64,000 bases of DNA, taken from the NCBI RefSeq assembly GCF_017303315.1, contig NZ_JAFKOI010000013.1, positions 1 to 64,000 of the forward strand, written 5' to 3'. A program made the translations under genes and the position numbers. This document shows, in pieces, positions 8,781-17,510 of the stretch; within the stretch, counting starts at the first letter, position 1, and each line of letters begins with the position of its first letter. The notes under the pieces are model-generated. The model made no database searches and had not been told where the DNA came from. It saw only the letters and a program-made list of their open reading frames with translations. The DNA is from Bacillus sp. NTK071. Lineage in GTDB: Bacteria; Bacillota; Bacilli; Bacillales; Guptibacillaceae.

Positions 8781-8925
8781 TTTAACTTACCTCTCCTTCA
8801 TAATTTTCACCCTTCACCATTAGCTATAAGCTAACGTATGGGCTTTCCTCATTTGCTGTGCCTATCCTATTTCAATAGTAAAAAATAATTGCTTATCCTC
8901 TTTATTTTTCACCGTACAAACAATT

Positions 8926-8942
8926 GTTTCCCGAAGGCAAAA
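8926..8942 (-). promoter_or_regulatory. MntR-like box, proximal
   Basis: TTTTGCCTTCGGGAAAC on the minus strand, about 145 bp upstream of mntA. It resembles MntR operators of Bacillus mnt genes (TTTGC... GGGAAAC form). Confidence 0.65.
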
Positions 8943-8958
8943 CTTATCTAAAAAAACA

Positions 8959-8978
8959 GAGTTGAGAACTCTCAACTC
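8959..8978 (-). terminator. hairpin with T-run in the mnt leader
   Basis: GAGTTGAGA/TCTCAACTC with a 2-base loop, followed on the minus strand by TGTTTTTT. It lies between two MntR-like boxes and downstream of a candidate promoter, so it could attenuate mnt transcription or block read-through. Confidence 0.65.
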
Positions 8979-9008
8979 GTTTGTTATTTCATGCACAAAA
9001 CTATAAAT

Positions 9009-9051
9009 GTTTCCCTAGTACAAAAGTATCGCGTAAATGCATATCTGTCAA
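9009..9051 (-). promoter_or_regulatory. candidate mnt promoter with distal MntR-like box
   Basis: On the minus strand TTGACA (9051-9046), 17-bp spacer, TACTTT (9028-9023). The -10 runs into TTTTGTACTAGGGAAAC (9025-9009), which matches the proximal box at 13 of 17 positions, including TTTTG and GGGAAAC. Confidence 0.5.
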
Positions 9052-9205
9052 CTTTATTTTATTCCGTACCTAGAAATTTAGAATACAAATACCTATTTCT
9101 TCACTATTCCACATTTTCTTCCCATTCCCTTTTTCAATAATGAAAGTAAATCATGTCAGCTACAGCGACCTTTTGGAATGTAGGTTTTTACGTTTCACTT
9201 ATACT

Positions 9206-9236
9206 AAAACGCGCTAGCAATTTGCCAGCACGTTTT
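9206..9236 (-). terminator. terminator of the histidine kinase gene
   Basis: AAAACGCGCT/AGCACGTTTT stem (one G-T pair), overlapping the kinase stop codon at 9235. Confidence 0.75.
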
Positions 9237-11031
9237 AATTAACTGAAATTAACTTTTTCTCTTGCACAGGTAGACAAACTTCCACTTGTGTCCCCTCACC
9301 TTCAACACTTGAAAGCGTCATACGTCCATTATGATTTTCGATAATGTTAAAACTCACCATCAACCCGAGTCCTGTTCCATTCTCTTTAAGTGTATAGAAC
9401 GGTTCTCCAATTCTTGAAAGCTGCTGTTCTGGAATACCAACGCCTTGATCTTTAATTGAGATGACCGCATCACCGTCTTCATTTTTGGTAACTTTTAATG
9501 CGATCATTCCCCCTGAAGGCATGGCTTCAATAGCATTTTTAAGCACATTCACAAAAACCTGTTTGATCTGGTTCTCTTCACAAACAAGAAGAAATTGGTC
9601 GAAATCGTAATGTGTTCTTATGACAATATCCTTTAATATCGCTTGCGTTTTGAGAAGCGAAACAACATGCCTTAATAATGAGATAAGATCACTTTCAGCG
9701 AATTCTTTTTCCTGCGGTCTTGCGAGCAACATAAACTCACTTACAATGAAATTGATTCGATCAATTTCTGAGAGCATTATTTGCAAGAACTCCTGTGATT
9801 TTTCATCCTTTGAAGAACTATGCAGAATATTGGCGAAGCCTTTCAAAGAAGTTAGCGGATTTCTAATTTCATGAGCCACACCTGCTGCTAGTTCTCCGAC
9901 AGCTGTTAACTTTTCTGAACGCCTTAGAAGTTCTTCCGTTTCTTTTAACTCTGTAATGTCTTCTACAAAGGCGATGACCCCTTGGACTTTTCCCTCTACT
10001 ATATGTGGAATTGATACAATTTTCACTTTAACGGAATGACCAAGCTTATGGACGATCGCCGATTCACATTTCTGCGGACTACCTTTTTTGGTTGCCTCAA
10101 AACAAACCATCGTTCTTTTGAGGAAACGCTGTTCAACAATTTGAAAACTCGTTTTAAGTCTTGCATCACTTGAGGAATATCCACTTATTTTCTCTAATGA
10201 AGGATTGATATTGAGAATTTCACCATCTACGTTTAAGAGCATCACACCGTCCGGACTGTTTTCAACCAGTGAGTGATATCTGTGTTCGCTTTCCTGTAGT
10301 TGATTGGCCTGTTTCTCTAGCTTACGGTCCCGAACAACACTAATTAAAATCAACACTGCTACAATAAAGATACCTGTTAAAACGATATACTGTAAAAGTG
10401 TATTATCACTGTAATTTTCGACATTAAAACGTGGTTTTGCTAGAGACGTGGACATCGTCAAATAATAAATGCATGAAGAGCCAATTCCAAGTACAATAGC
10501 GCCAAACATTTTCCCCCAAGATGAGACCTTTTCATTTGTAACACCATAAACGAGCCATAAACTACTAATTGTTGTAAAAAAGGCAATCGATCCTGGGAAA
10601 GCTAATCTCCACCAGTCACTGAGCTTGTATGAAACGTCTAACAAATAGGTAGAAGTTAGCACCTGTAAAATAAGTAACGATAGCGCAATTAATATACTAG
10701 CAAAGAAAATATCTCTTAATTGTCTTTTGTATGTAAGAATGAGAAAGGAAAGAAATGAACCACAAACAGGAATCAATAAAGTAGTTGCTACGAACCATGG
10801 CTGATAGTGTGCTGTCGAAGTGGAAGCCAATCCCAAAATGACAATGTATTGAAGAATCCAAATACCAGCTCCAAATGCAAGAGCACTACCTATTATCCAA
10901 ATCTTTCTATATGAAAGCACCATATTTAGGGCTTTTTCGTGAAAATCAAATGCTGTATATGCATAACTCACTACCATTAAAATCGAAATGACAATTAGAA
11001 AAAAATGAAATGTATATGTAATTTCCGCCAT
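9235..11031 (-). CDS. membrane PAS-domain sensor histidine kinase (orphan)
   Basis: Order: about 240 residues of seven or so membrane helices, a PAS domain (about 250-365), a HisKA dimerisation domain with phospho-acceptor His in GVAHEIRNPLTSLKG (about 385-390), and a HATPase domain with N box (NVLKNAIEAM), DQGVGIPE and GTGLGL. The membrane part resembles MHYT sensor domains in topology (WIIGSALAFGAGIW...), but the M-H-Y-T residues are not present. No response regulator is adjacent, typical of sporulation phosphorelay kinases. I chose the ATG at 11031, which has GGGG at suitable distance, over an in-frame GTG at 11043. Ligand unknown. Confidence 0.85.
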   Translation of the reverse strand: MAEITYTFHFFLIVISILMVVSYAYTAFDFHEKALNMVLSYRKIWIIGSALAFGAGIWILQYIVILGLASTSTAHYQPWFVATTLLIPVCGSFLSFLILTYKRQLRDIFFASILIALSLLILQVLTSTYLLDVSYKLSDWWRLAFPGSIAFFTTISSLWLVYGVTNEKVSSWGKMFGAIVLGIGSSCIYYLTMSTSLAKPRFNVENYSDNTLLQYIVLTGIFIVAVLILISVVRDRKLEKQANQLQESEHRYHSLVENSPDGVMLLNVDGEILNINPSLEKISGYSSSDARLKTSFQIVEQRFLKRTMVCFEATKKGSPQKCESAIVHKLGHSVKVKIVSIPHIVEGKVQGVIAFVEDITELKETEELLRRSEKLTAVGELAAGVAHEIRNPLTSLKGFANILHSSSKDEKSQEFLQIMLSEIDRINFIVSEFMLLARPQEKEFAESDLISLLRHVVSLLKTQAILKDIVIRTHYDFDQFLLVCEENQIKQVFVNVLKNAIEAMPSGGMIALKVTKNEDGDAVISIKDQGVGIPEQQLSRIGEPFYTLKENGTGLGLMVSFNIIENHNGRMTLSSVEGEGTQVEVCLPVQEKKLISVN

Positions 11032-11174
11032 GCTAAACCCCACTCTTATTCTCGTATTTCGATGTAAAAATGTGATTATTCATATCCCTAATACTATTTG
11101 ACACTATCTAGCTAATTCCTTCCACATTTTACAATTACTTTAGAATTTCTTGTTTATCAGCTAGAAAATGAAAA

Positions 11175-11197
11175 GCAGCCTTTTTAAAACAGGCTGC
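11175..11197 (-). terminator. hairpin upstream of the orphan gene, terminator on the minus strand
   Basis: GCAGCCT/AGGCTGC; on the minus strand it is followed by TTTTCATTTTC. It is positioned to stop minus-strand transcripts that read antisense through the 11263-11547 gene. Confidence 0.5.
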
Positions 11198-11262
11198 AGT
11201 CGACATTTTGAATGGCTAACTTTCTGTTCACCCGGGTAAAGAAGAGGGAAGGAGGAGTACAC

Positions 11263-11547
11263 ATGCCACAAATTCTATTTAAAGTTCAACAAGTCAACCG
11301 CCTACAAAACCACCACATACCTGATACTTATGAAGCAGAAGTGGAGGTGGAAATAATCAATCGTGAATCAGGCGAACTTATTCAACAAGGTACACTTCCG
11401 GTTCAATTTAATGAACACGGCTCATTTCCTTCTATATCACACATTCAAGATTTTGTACCTGATAAGAAGATGCAGAAAAAGCTTTTATTTGATATTAGAA
11501 GATATGTTCGTAAATTACGCCCGTATCTTCAGCCTGATGATGAATAA
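11263..11547 (+). CDS. hypothetical protein, 94 aa
   Basis: The ATG at 11263 follows a strong GGAAGGAGG site; an in-frame ATG at 11212 has none. The acidic, soluble protein begins MPQILFKVQQVNR and ends KLRPYLQPDDE, with no membrane segment or recognised motif; I do not recognise the family. Its stop codon directly abuts the stop of the convergent PucR-type gene (no gap), so each transcript must extend into the other gene. Coding is supported by the ribosome binding site and charged, protein-like composition. Confidence 0.7.
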   Translation: MPQILFKVQQVNRLQNHHIPDTYEAEVEVEIINRESGELIQQGTLPVQFNEHGSFPSISHIQDFVPDKKMQKKLLFDIRRYVRKLRPYLQPDDE

Positions 11548-13407
11548 TTAGGCTTCATATAAATAGCGATAAATATTACAAGCAACCTGTATATTCAATA
11601 AATCCGTAGGATCATTGAAATCCATATTCATAATTTCTTGTATACGTTGAATTCGATAGTTCATCGTGTTCACATGTACGTGTAGCTGTTCAGACGCATT
11701 CTTCAAATCCTGGCCTGTCGATAAATAGACGAATAGCGTTTGGAATAATTCACCTTTACGTCTCTTCTCGTATGCAAGGAGCGGAGAAAGATATTCAAAC
11801 GCATAGTTAGCAAGCTCGTCTTCTTTGTTATTTAATAGTAAACGCAACGCTCCAAGTTCTTCATACCAAGATGAGGATCCTGCAAATGTAAATCGTTTCA
11901 GAAATTTTATCGTTTTCTTCGCTTCCTCAAAAGATTGATGAAGTGCATGTATTCCTTTAACTGGTTTTCCAATACCGATCCGACAAACTTTCTCTTCAGA
12001 AATACCCTCAATTAATTGGTTGAAATCATTCATAAAGCGGTTAACGTTGATTATGGATGATTCAATCCCATTCTTACAACCTTGATGGAAGAGTAACACC
12101 AATTGCCTCCCCCATTCTGTTACTAACACTTGTATGTCACCATTAATAGTTAGTAAGTGGATTATAGCAGAGTGAATACACCTGCGTAGCCATTCCTCTT
12201 GCTCTTTACTACATTCTTGCGGCACATCAAGCACAGCAGCTGTGAAGTAGCCATCCATACTTGTATTCAATCGATTCGAAACATAACTTAGATCTGACTC
12301 ATCTTCTTGATCTGACAAAACATTAATGAGTAACTCACTAGTTAAACGTTGCTGTTCCTTATGCTCAGATTCCTTCTTCATTAATTGGAGACCAGCTACA
12401 GTACAGGCATGATACACGGCAGAATGTTCAAATCTGGTAAGAGCTAGCTTATCTGTTATAACGGCAAGATAACCGAGTGGGAACGTTAACCTTCCTAGTG
12501 GAAAGATGAGAAATTCACCTTCTAATCCTACAATAGGCTGTTCCTTTTCATTCTCATTTCCCTTGCCATGCTTTGAATGAAGATGACTAATAATAGTATT
12601 TTTAAGTACTCCCCTGTTCAGCAAATCTTCTGTACTTGAAGCCTTCACATCACCAAAAGGATCAAATACTACGACTGCTTTTCCAATAGCATTCGCTAAA
12701 TAGGTGCATATTTCCTGAAACGAGCTCTCATCCATCCCTATGTCAGATAAGGCTTGATGGGTTTCTACAGATTTAGATAACCCCTCATTTTGATGAATAA
12801 TCGTTTGATTAAATCGCTGCACTTTTTCAAGAGATATCTCTTTATTTCGATATAAATCAGCATTCTCAAGGGCAATTGCAGCTTGGGAAGATATCGCCTC
12901 TACTAGCCTTATATCTTCTTCTGTGAATGGTTTTTCTTGTTTGAAACGATCAAGCACAATTACTCCTGTACAAGAGGAATCCTGGATAATTGGAATACAA
13001 ATCGTGCTCATTGGCCGTTCCTCGGTGGATTGTTGATATAACACAGCATTCTGATCACTCATTGTACTCATCGCATTAGCTACTTCTTTGCTTGTTCGAA
13101 AGTGCAGTGTTTTTTCTTGTTCAAAAGCCATTCCAGTCATGGACTCACCCGACTTTAGCATAACTTCATTCAGGGTCTTTTTGCGAAAGCCGGATGAAGC
13201 TGCTACTTTAAGTCCATTACTTCTATAATCATATAGAAAGAGGACTCCTCCATCTGCAGCATCAATTGCCGAAACAGCTTCTTCAATCACTGACTGAATC
13301 ACAGAATAAAAATCTAACGAAGAGTTAAATATAGTCGAAACTTGCATTAGTAGATGTAGCTGCCTTTTACTTAGATCTGCTTCATTCTCCAGTAAACCTC
13401 TCGCCAT
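11548..13407 (-). CDS. GAF-domain PucR/CdaR-family transcriptional regulator
   Basis: Order in 619 residues: N-terminal GAF domain (about 20-180; GGVLFLYD, SQAAIALENADLY), a long central region, and a C-terminal PucR-type helix-turn-helix (about 555-615; LKNASEQLHVHVNTMNYRIQRI). Such proteins usually activate catabolic genes in response to a small molecule. It starts 21 bp after the M20 amidohydrolase on the same strand, so it probably regulates or is co-expressed with that hydrolase. Its 3' end abuts the convergent 94-aa gene. Confidence 0.85.
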   Translation of the reverse strand: MARGLLENEADLSKRQLHLLMQVSTIFNSSLDFYSVIQSVIEEAVSAIDAADGGVLFLYDYRSNGLKVAASSGFRKKTLNEVMLKSGESMTGMAFEQEKTLHFRTSKEVANAMSTMSDQNAVLYQQSTEERPMSTICIPIIQDSSCTGVIVLDRFKQEKPFTEEDIRLVEAISSQAAIALENADLYRNKEISLEKVQRFNQTIIHQNEGLSKSVETHQALSDIGMDESSFQEICTYLANAIGKAVVVFDPFGDVKASSTEDLLNRGVLKNTIISHLHSKHGKGNENEKEQPIVGLEGEFLIFPLGRLTFPLGYLAVITDKLALTRFEHSAVYHACTVAGLQLMKKESEHKEQQRLTSELLINVLSDQEDESDLSYVSNRLNTSMDGYFTAAVLDVPQECSKEQEEWLRRCIHSAIIHLLTINGDIQVLVTEWGRQLVLLFHQGCKNGIESSIINVNRFMNDFNQLIEGISEEKVCRIGIGKPVKGIHALHQSFEEAKKTIKFLKRFTFAGSSSWYEELGALRLLLNNKEDELANYAFEYLSPLLAYEKRRKGELFQTLFVYLSTGQDLKNASEQLHVHVNTMNYRIQRIQEIMNMDFNDPTDLLNIQVACNIYRYLYEA

Positions 13408-13428
13408 TCATTTCACTCCTTCTCGCTA

Positions 13429-14637
13429 TTATCGATTAACTTCTTCTGCTTCTGACAGGGATTGAGTGGCCAAATATGACAATGTAGCTTCTCCAAGTGT
13501 TTTTGCTGCAATTAACATCGCTTTTTCATCGATATCAAACATTTGATGATGATGAGGATAGGTAGATTGCCTTTCTTTGTTTCCAGATCCGGTTAAGAAG
13601 AAAGTTCCTGGAACTTTCTGGAGGTAATACGCAACATCTTCACCGACCATTAAAGCTTCAGTTTCGACTACATTCTTTACTTCTTCTATTTTCTTAGCGG
13701 CATCTTTTAGCATCATCGTTTCTTCTTCATGATTTACAACTGGAGGATAGCCACGTTGATAGTTGAAAGAATAGTCCGCTCCAGCAGAAACACAAGCACC
13801 CTTAATCATTTGTTCTATTAGCGTAACGATCTTTTCACGCACTTCCATATCGAATGTTCGTACTGTACCTTTTAATGTGGCTGTTTCTGATAGAACGTTA
13901 AAAGCAGATCCAGCTTGGAACGACCCAATTGAGACGACCGCTGTTCTGGCGGGATTCACAAAGCGACTCACGATTTGTTGAAGGTTCGTAACAAGCCCAC
14001 TTGCTACTACAATCGAATCAACTGCCTCGTGCGGGATACCTCCATGACCTCCCTTGCCTTTAATAACAATTTCAAAGGAATCAGCTGCCGCCATAAATCT
14101 ACCGGATTTATAAGCAATCGTTCCTGTTGGAAATCCTGACCATAGATGTGTTCCGAACAAAACATCAACGCCATCCAGACATCCGTCTTCGATCATTGGC
14201 TTTGCTCCACCAGGCGTAATCTCTTCAGCAAACTGATGAATGAAGACGATTTTCCCAGAAATCCCCTCTTTCTGTTCATGCAAAGCCTTTGCTAGAAACA
14301 ACAACGTTGATGTGTGGCCGTCATGTCCACAAGCGTGCATCACACCTGGAACTGTTGATTTATAAGATACGTCCTTCTCATCATTAATTGGTAGCGCATC
14401 AAAGTCAGCACGTAAAGCGACTGTTTTACCTGGAAGTGCTCCTTCAAGAACGGCTACAACACCTCTCCCTCCTACTTCCGTTCTTACCTTCATGCCAAGT
14501 TCAGTATAGAAGTCAGCAATTAACTGGGGTGTGCGAACTTCTTCAAAGGATAACTCGGGATTTTTATGTAGATCCCTCCTAAGGTCAACCATGTCAGGAT
14601 ATAGCTCGTCTAACCTATTATAAAGTGCTGTTTTCAC
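13429..14637 (-). CDS. M20-family amidohydrolase (N-acyl-amino-acid / aminobenzoyl-glutamate type)
   Basis: A 402-residue metallohydrolase that cleaves N-acyl groups from amino acids or related amides. It shows the family dimetal motif MHACGHDGHTS, the catalytic Glu pair FAEEITPGGAKPM, GTHLW and GKGGHGGIPHEAVD from the lid domain. No signal peptide, so cytoplasmic. GTG start after GGAG. First gene of a two-gene unit with a PucR-type regulator, pointing to use of an acylated nitrogen source. Substrate cannot be told from the sequence. Confidence 0.9.
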   Translation of the reverse strand: MKTALYNRLDELYPDMVDLRRDLHKNPELSFEEVRTPQLIADFYTELGMKVRTEVGGRGVVAVLEGALPGKTVALRADFDALPINDEKDVSYKSTVPGVMHACGHDGHTSTLLFLAKALHEQKEGISGKIVFIHQFAEEITPGGAKPMIEDGCLDGVDVLFGTHLWSGFPTGTIAYKSGRFMAAADSFEIVIKGKGGHGGIPHEAVDSIVVASGLVTNLQQIVSRFVNPARTAVVSIGSFQAGSAFNVLSETATLKGTVRTFDMEVREKIVTLIEQMIKGACVSAGADYSFNYQRGYPPVVNHEEETMMLKDAAKKIEEVKNVVETEALMVGEDVAYYLQKVPGTFFLTGSGNKERQSTYPHHHQMFDIDEKAMLIAAKTLGEATLSYLATQSLSEAEEVNR

Positions 14638-14908
14638 CTTTTATTCTCCTCTCTTCTTTCTGTTTTAAGAATAATTTCACTAGTCTGACTCTAATATACT
14701 ATGTGTATTTTAACAAAAATTCTGACTTTAATATGTAGATTATAACAAATCAGTTGTTAAAATTGTGAAATGAAGCATAAGCAAGCATGATATGGATTCT
14801 GCCTATTATCCTAATAAGCTAAACGTTTTCTATTAAGGGATTACAGTTAGTTGCATAAAAGTCGCCTATTTTTTAAAATGAACTGGGACGATAAAGGAGG
14901 ACTAACGC

Positions 14909-15526
14909 ATGCGAATATTACTTTTAGGCGCAACTGGAAGAGTTGGAAGTGACATTCTTAAACTCGCAGTTGCAGATCAACACGAGATAAAGGTTCTAGT
15001 GAGGTCACCGGAAAAGCTTGAAATAAAAGAAAATGTCACTATTATCGAAGGGAATGTGCTTGATGAGGAGACTTTAGATGAAGCCGTTCAAGGGGTTGAT
15101 GTTATTGTTAGCGCCCTTAGTACCGATAAAACCACTACACTATCTGAAAGCACACCGATGCTAATACGTGCTATGGAGAAACACCAGGTTAAACGGATTA
15201 TAACAGTTGGAACCGCAGGGATTTTGAATAGTCGTATAGAACCTTCTCTCTACAGATTCGAGTCATCAGAATCAAAAAGAAAAACCACTCGAGCAGCTGA
15301 GGAACACCTTTCTGTTTTCAAGGCTCTCTCTGCAAGCGAACTAGATTGGACAATTGTTTGCCCAACCTATTTACCAGATGGCGCTCCTAAAGGAGAATAC
15401 AGGATTAATGAGGATGCTCTTCCTGAGAACGGACGTGAGATTACAGTAGGAGACACAGCAGAGTTTGTTTATCAAACACTACTGACTAACAAACATTTAA
15501 AGAAGCGAGTTGGAATTGCGTATTAA
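14909..15526 (+). CDS. NAD(P)-binding Rossmann protein, NmrA/YwnB type
   Basis: A 205-residue atypical short-chain dehydrogenase: N-terminal dinucleotide-binding motif LLGATGRVGSDI (residues 4-15), VIVSALS after the fourth strand, and a C-terminal segment (TIVCPTYLPDG, EITVGDTAEFV) typical of NAD(P)H-binding NmrA-like proteins. It lacks a clear YxxxK catalytic pair. Strong AAAGGAGG ribosome binding site. Monocistronic between divergent and convergent neighbours, with a terminator at 15584-15605. Confidence 0.85.
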   Translation: MRILLLGATGRVGSDILKLAVADQHEIKVLVRSPEKLEIKENVTIIEGNVLDEETLDEAVQGVDVIVSALSTDKTTTLSESTPMLIRAMEKHQVKRIITVGTAGILNSRIEPSLYRFESSESKRKTTRAAEEHLSVFKALSASELDWTIVCPTYLPDGAPKGEYRINEDALPENGREITVGDTAEFVYQTLLTNKHLKKRVGIAY

Positions 15527-15583
15527 TTATTGAAGCATACCTTTATCTTTTATAATAACAGTGAAAGAAATAAAATGTTAACT

Positions 15584-15605
15584 AGGACCTTTTCAAGAAG
15601 GTCCT
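15584..15605 (+). terminator. terminator after the Rossmann-protein gene
   Basis: AGGACCTT/AAGGTCCT followed by CTTCTTTT. Confidence 0.75.
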
Positions 15606-15637
15606 CTTCTTTTCCTCTAATGGATAGAAGCAACAAA

Positions 15638-15667
15638 AAAGGAAACAGGTAATTACCCATTTCCTTT
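15638..15667 (-). terminator. terminator of deoD
   Basis: AAAGGAAA/TTTCCTTT stem enclosing the palindrome GGTAATTACC; T-run on the minus strand. Confidence 0.8.
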
Positions 15668-15680
15668 TGATTTTATCGCA

Positions 15681-16391
15681 TTAGTTTTGCTTAAGGGCTG
15701 CCTCAAGCGCAATAACCATCATTTCTTTAAACGTAGACTGACGCTCTTCAGATGTCGTTTCCTCTCCAGTTACGATATGGTCACTTACTGTAAGGACAGT
15801 TAACGCATTTACACCATACTTAGCAGCGATCGTGTATAAAGCTGATGTTTCCATCTCCACTCCAAGCACTTGATAGTCAGCTAACTGCTGGAATATCTCC
15901 GGGTTATCACGATAGAATGAATCACTCGTAAAGACATTTCCGACGTGGACGTTCATTTCTTTCTCAGTTGCTACATCGTACGCGCTCTTAAGTAAATTGA
16001 AATCTGCTGTTGGAGCGAAGTCCATGCCATTAAATTGAAGACGGTTAACACCCGAGTCAGATGTTGCACTCATTGCAAGAATGACGTCTCTTACTTTCAC
16101 TTCTTTCTTTAACGCTCCGCACGTTCCAACACGAATTAAATTCTTAACACCATAGCTTTGAATTAATTCATTTACATATATTGATATGGATGGAACACCC
16201 ATTCCAGTTCCCTGAACCGAAATTCTTTCTCCCTTGTATGTACCAGTATAGCCAAGCATACCTCTTACCTCGTTATAACAAACAACGTCTTCTAGAAACG
16301 TTTCTGCAATAAACTTCGCACGCAACGGATCTCCTGGTAGAAGAATAGTTTCAGCGATATCTCCCTGTTTAGCTCCAATATGTACACTCAT
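15681..16391 (-). CDS. deoD: purine-nucleoside phosphorylase, DeoD type
   Basis: A 236-residue enzyme that phosphorolyses purine (deoxy)nucleosides to free base and (deoxy)ribose-1-phosphate in purine salvage. It shows the family start [23 protein letters not shown] (phosphate-binding G20 and R24 region), [22 protein letters not shown] and [13 protein letters not shown] (ribose-binding Glu). Length fits the hexameric class. Monocistronic, with a terminator downstream and the 16546-16841 repeat upstream. Confidence 0.95.
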   Translation of the reverse strand: MSVHIGAKQGDIAETILLPGDPLRAKFIAETFLEDVVCYNEVRGMLGYTGTYKGERISVQGTGMGVPSISIYVNELIQSYGVKNLIRVGTCGALKKEVKVRDVILAMSATSDSGVNRLQFNGMDFAPTADFNLLKSAYDVATEKEMNVHVGNVFTSDSFYRDNPEIFQQLADYQVLGVEMETSALYTIAAKYGVNALTVLTVSDHIVTGEETTSEERQSTFKEMMVIALEAALKQN

Positions 16392-16545
16392 TGTATAACC
16401 TCCCTAAATAATGCGTTCACTATCAAAAGTAGCATAAGATGCTTTGATATTCCATAAGCAATGCCTCTCAACTATACTTTTCCTTAAAAAACTTTCAGTA
16501 TACCTGGATAGAATATGTGTTTCTTTTATAATCCAACATTAAAAC

Positions 16546-16841
16546 AGAAAGAGGCTGGGACAAAACTAAAATACATGAAGGGAATCGTGAATTTTGAATG
16601 GTAAGAGTAAGACCTTAGCGTAGCCAACATACGTAGACTCCTGCGGGAACAGCACGAGTCCGAAGACCCCGCAGGAAAGCGTTTTTTGCTTTCTGAGGAG
16701 ACTGAGGCCGTGCCCGCGGAAAGCGAAGTATGTTGGCGAAGCGGTTGTTTCATATCTGTAAATTACGAAAGACCCGATCTGATTCAAATGAATTGTTCGG
16801 GTCTTTCTCATGGTTATTTACTTATGTCCCAGCCTCTTTCT
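16546..16841. repeat. 296-bp element with 16-bp terminal inverted repeats and nested hairpins
   Basis: Bounded by AGAAAGAGGCTGGGAC (16546-16561) and GTCCCAGCCTCTTTCT (16826-16841). Inside are CCAACATAC (16624-16632) with GTATGTTGG (16728-16736), TCCTGCGGG (16639-16647) with CCCGCAGGA (16668-16676), and GAAAGACCCGA (16767-16777) with TCGGGTCTTTC (16797-16807). No open frame looks like a gene. It lies between deoD and the convergent-side yozB-like gene. The central GC-rich part resembles repeats common in Bacillaceae intergenic regions. No clear target duplication is visible. Confidence 0.75.
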
Positions 16842-16854
16842 CTAATTAAATGGC

Positions 16855-17385
16855 TTAATAGTAAGGGGAAATCATTAAATACACAACAACCCCAGTTAAG
16901 CTTACATAAAGCCAAATAGGCATTGTCCATCTAGCAATCTTACGGTGCTTTGCTACTTGCATGTTCAGACCTCGCGTAACCGTAATGAGGGCAAGCGGGA
17001 CAATGGCAGCCGCTAAAATAATATGTGAAATCAGAATAAAGAAATAGATGGAACGAATTAGTCCTTCTCCACCAAACGATGTTGATTCTGACAGACCATG
17101 GTAAGTCACATAGGAAACAAGGAATAATGCCGTAGTTGTAAATGCGGCAAAAATAAATCGCTTATGGAGTTTAATGTTTTTCTGTTTAATGAAAATAAGA
17201 GCTGCCACCAGAAAAACAAACGTAAAGCTATTAAATACAGCATTCAGAAGGGGGAGCAACGTAATGTCAAAACCTACATCTCCGCCATATTCAGGTAAAA
17301 AGAATAAAATTACTACTAGTACGTTCACCGCAATGGAAAGACCAACAATCCAAGGTGTATAATTTCGTTGTTTCACATCAGTCAT
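16855..17385 (-). CDS. DUF420 membrane protein (YozB/CtaM-like)
   Basis: A 176-residue protein with four to five membrane helices, matching DUF420; B. subtilis YozB is about the same size. In Staphylococcus the family member CtaM is needed for maturation of the aa3-type oxidase, so a role in cytochrome oxidase assembly is likely by family. Conserved His residues occur in LHKRFIFAA, VTYHGL and ISHIILA. I placed the start at the ATG after AAGGAGAAGAATGTC; an upstream in-frame start (17463) lacks a ribosome binding site. Confidence 0.85.
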   Translation of the reverse strand: MTDVKQRNYTPWIVGLSIAVNVLVVILFFLPEYGGDVGFDITLLPLLNAVFNSFTFVFLVAALIFIKQKNIKLHKRFIFAAFTTTALFLVSYVTYHGLSESTSFGGEGLIRSIYFFILISHIILAAAIVPLALITVTRGLNMQVAKHRKIARWTMPIWLYVSLTGVVVYLMISPYY

Positions 17386-17510
17386 GACATTCTTCTCCTT
17401 ATACAATAATCTACCTATTAAGAATAAGAAAGATTCCCTCATTGAGCAACCAATGAGACACATCCGTTTATTAAAATTCTCACGTGTGACACGTTTTGTT
17501 CACAGGTTAG

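Noticed and set aside
8781-9234. yybP-ykoY type manganese riboswitch upstream of mntA
   Set aside because: No conserved loop motifs; the region is better explained by MntR-like boxes and a hairpin.
16526-16919. Open frames on both strands between deoD and the DUF420 gene
   Set aside because: They run through the inverted repeats of the 296-bp element, lack ribosome binding sites and mirror each other, as expected for palindromic DNA.
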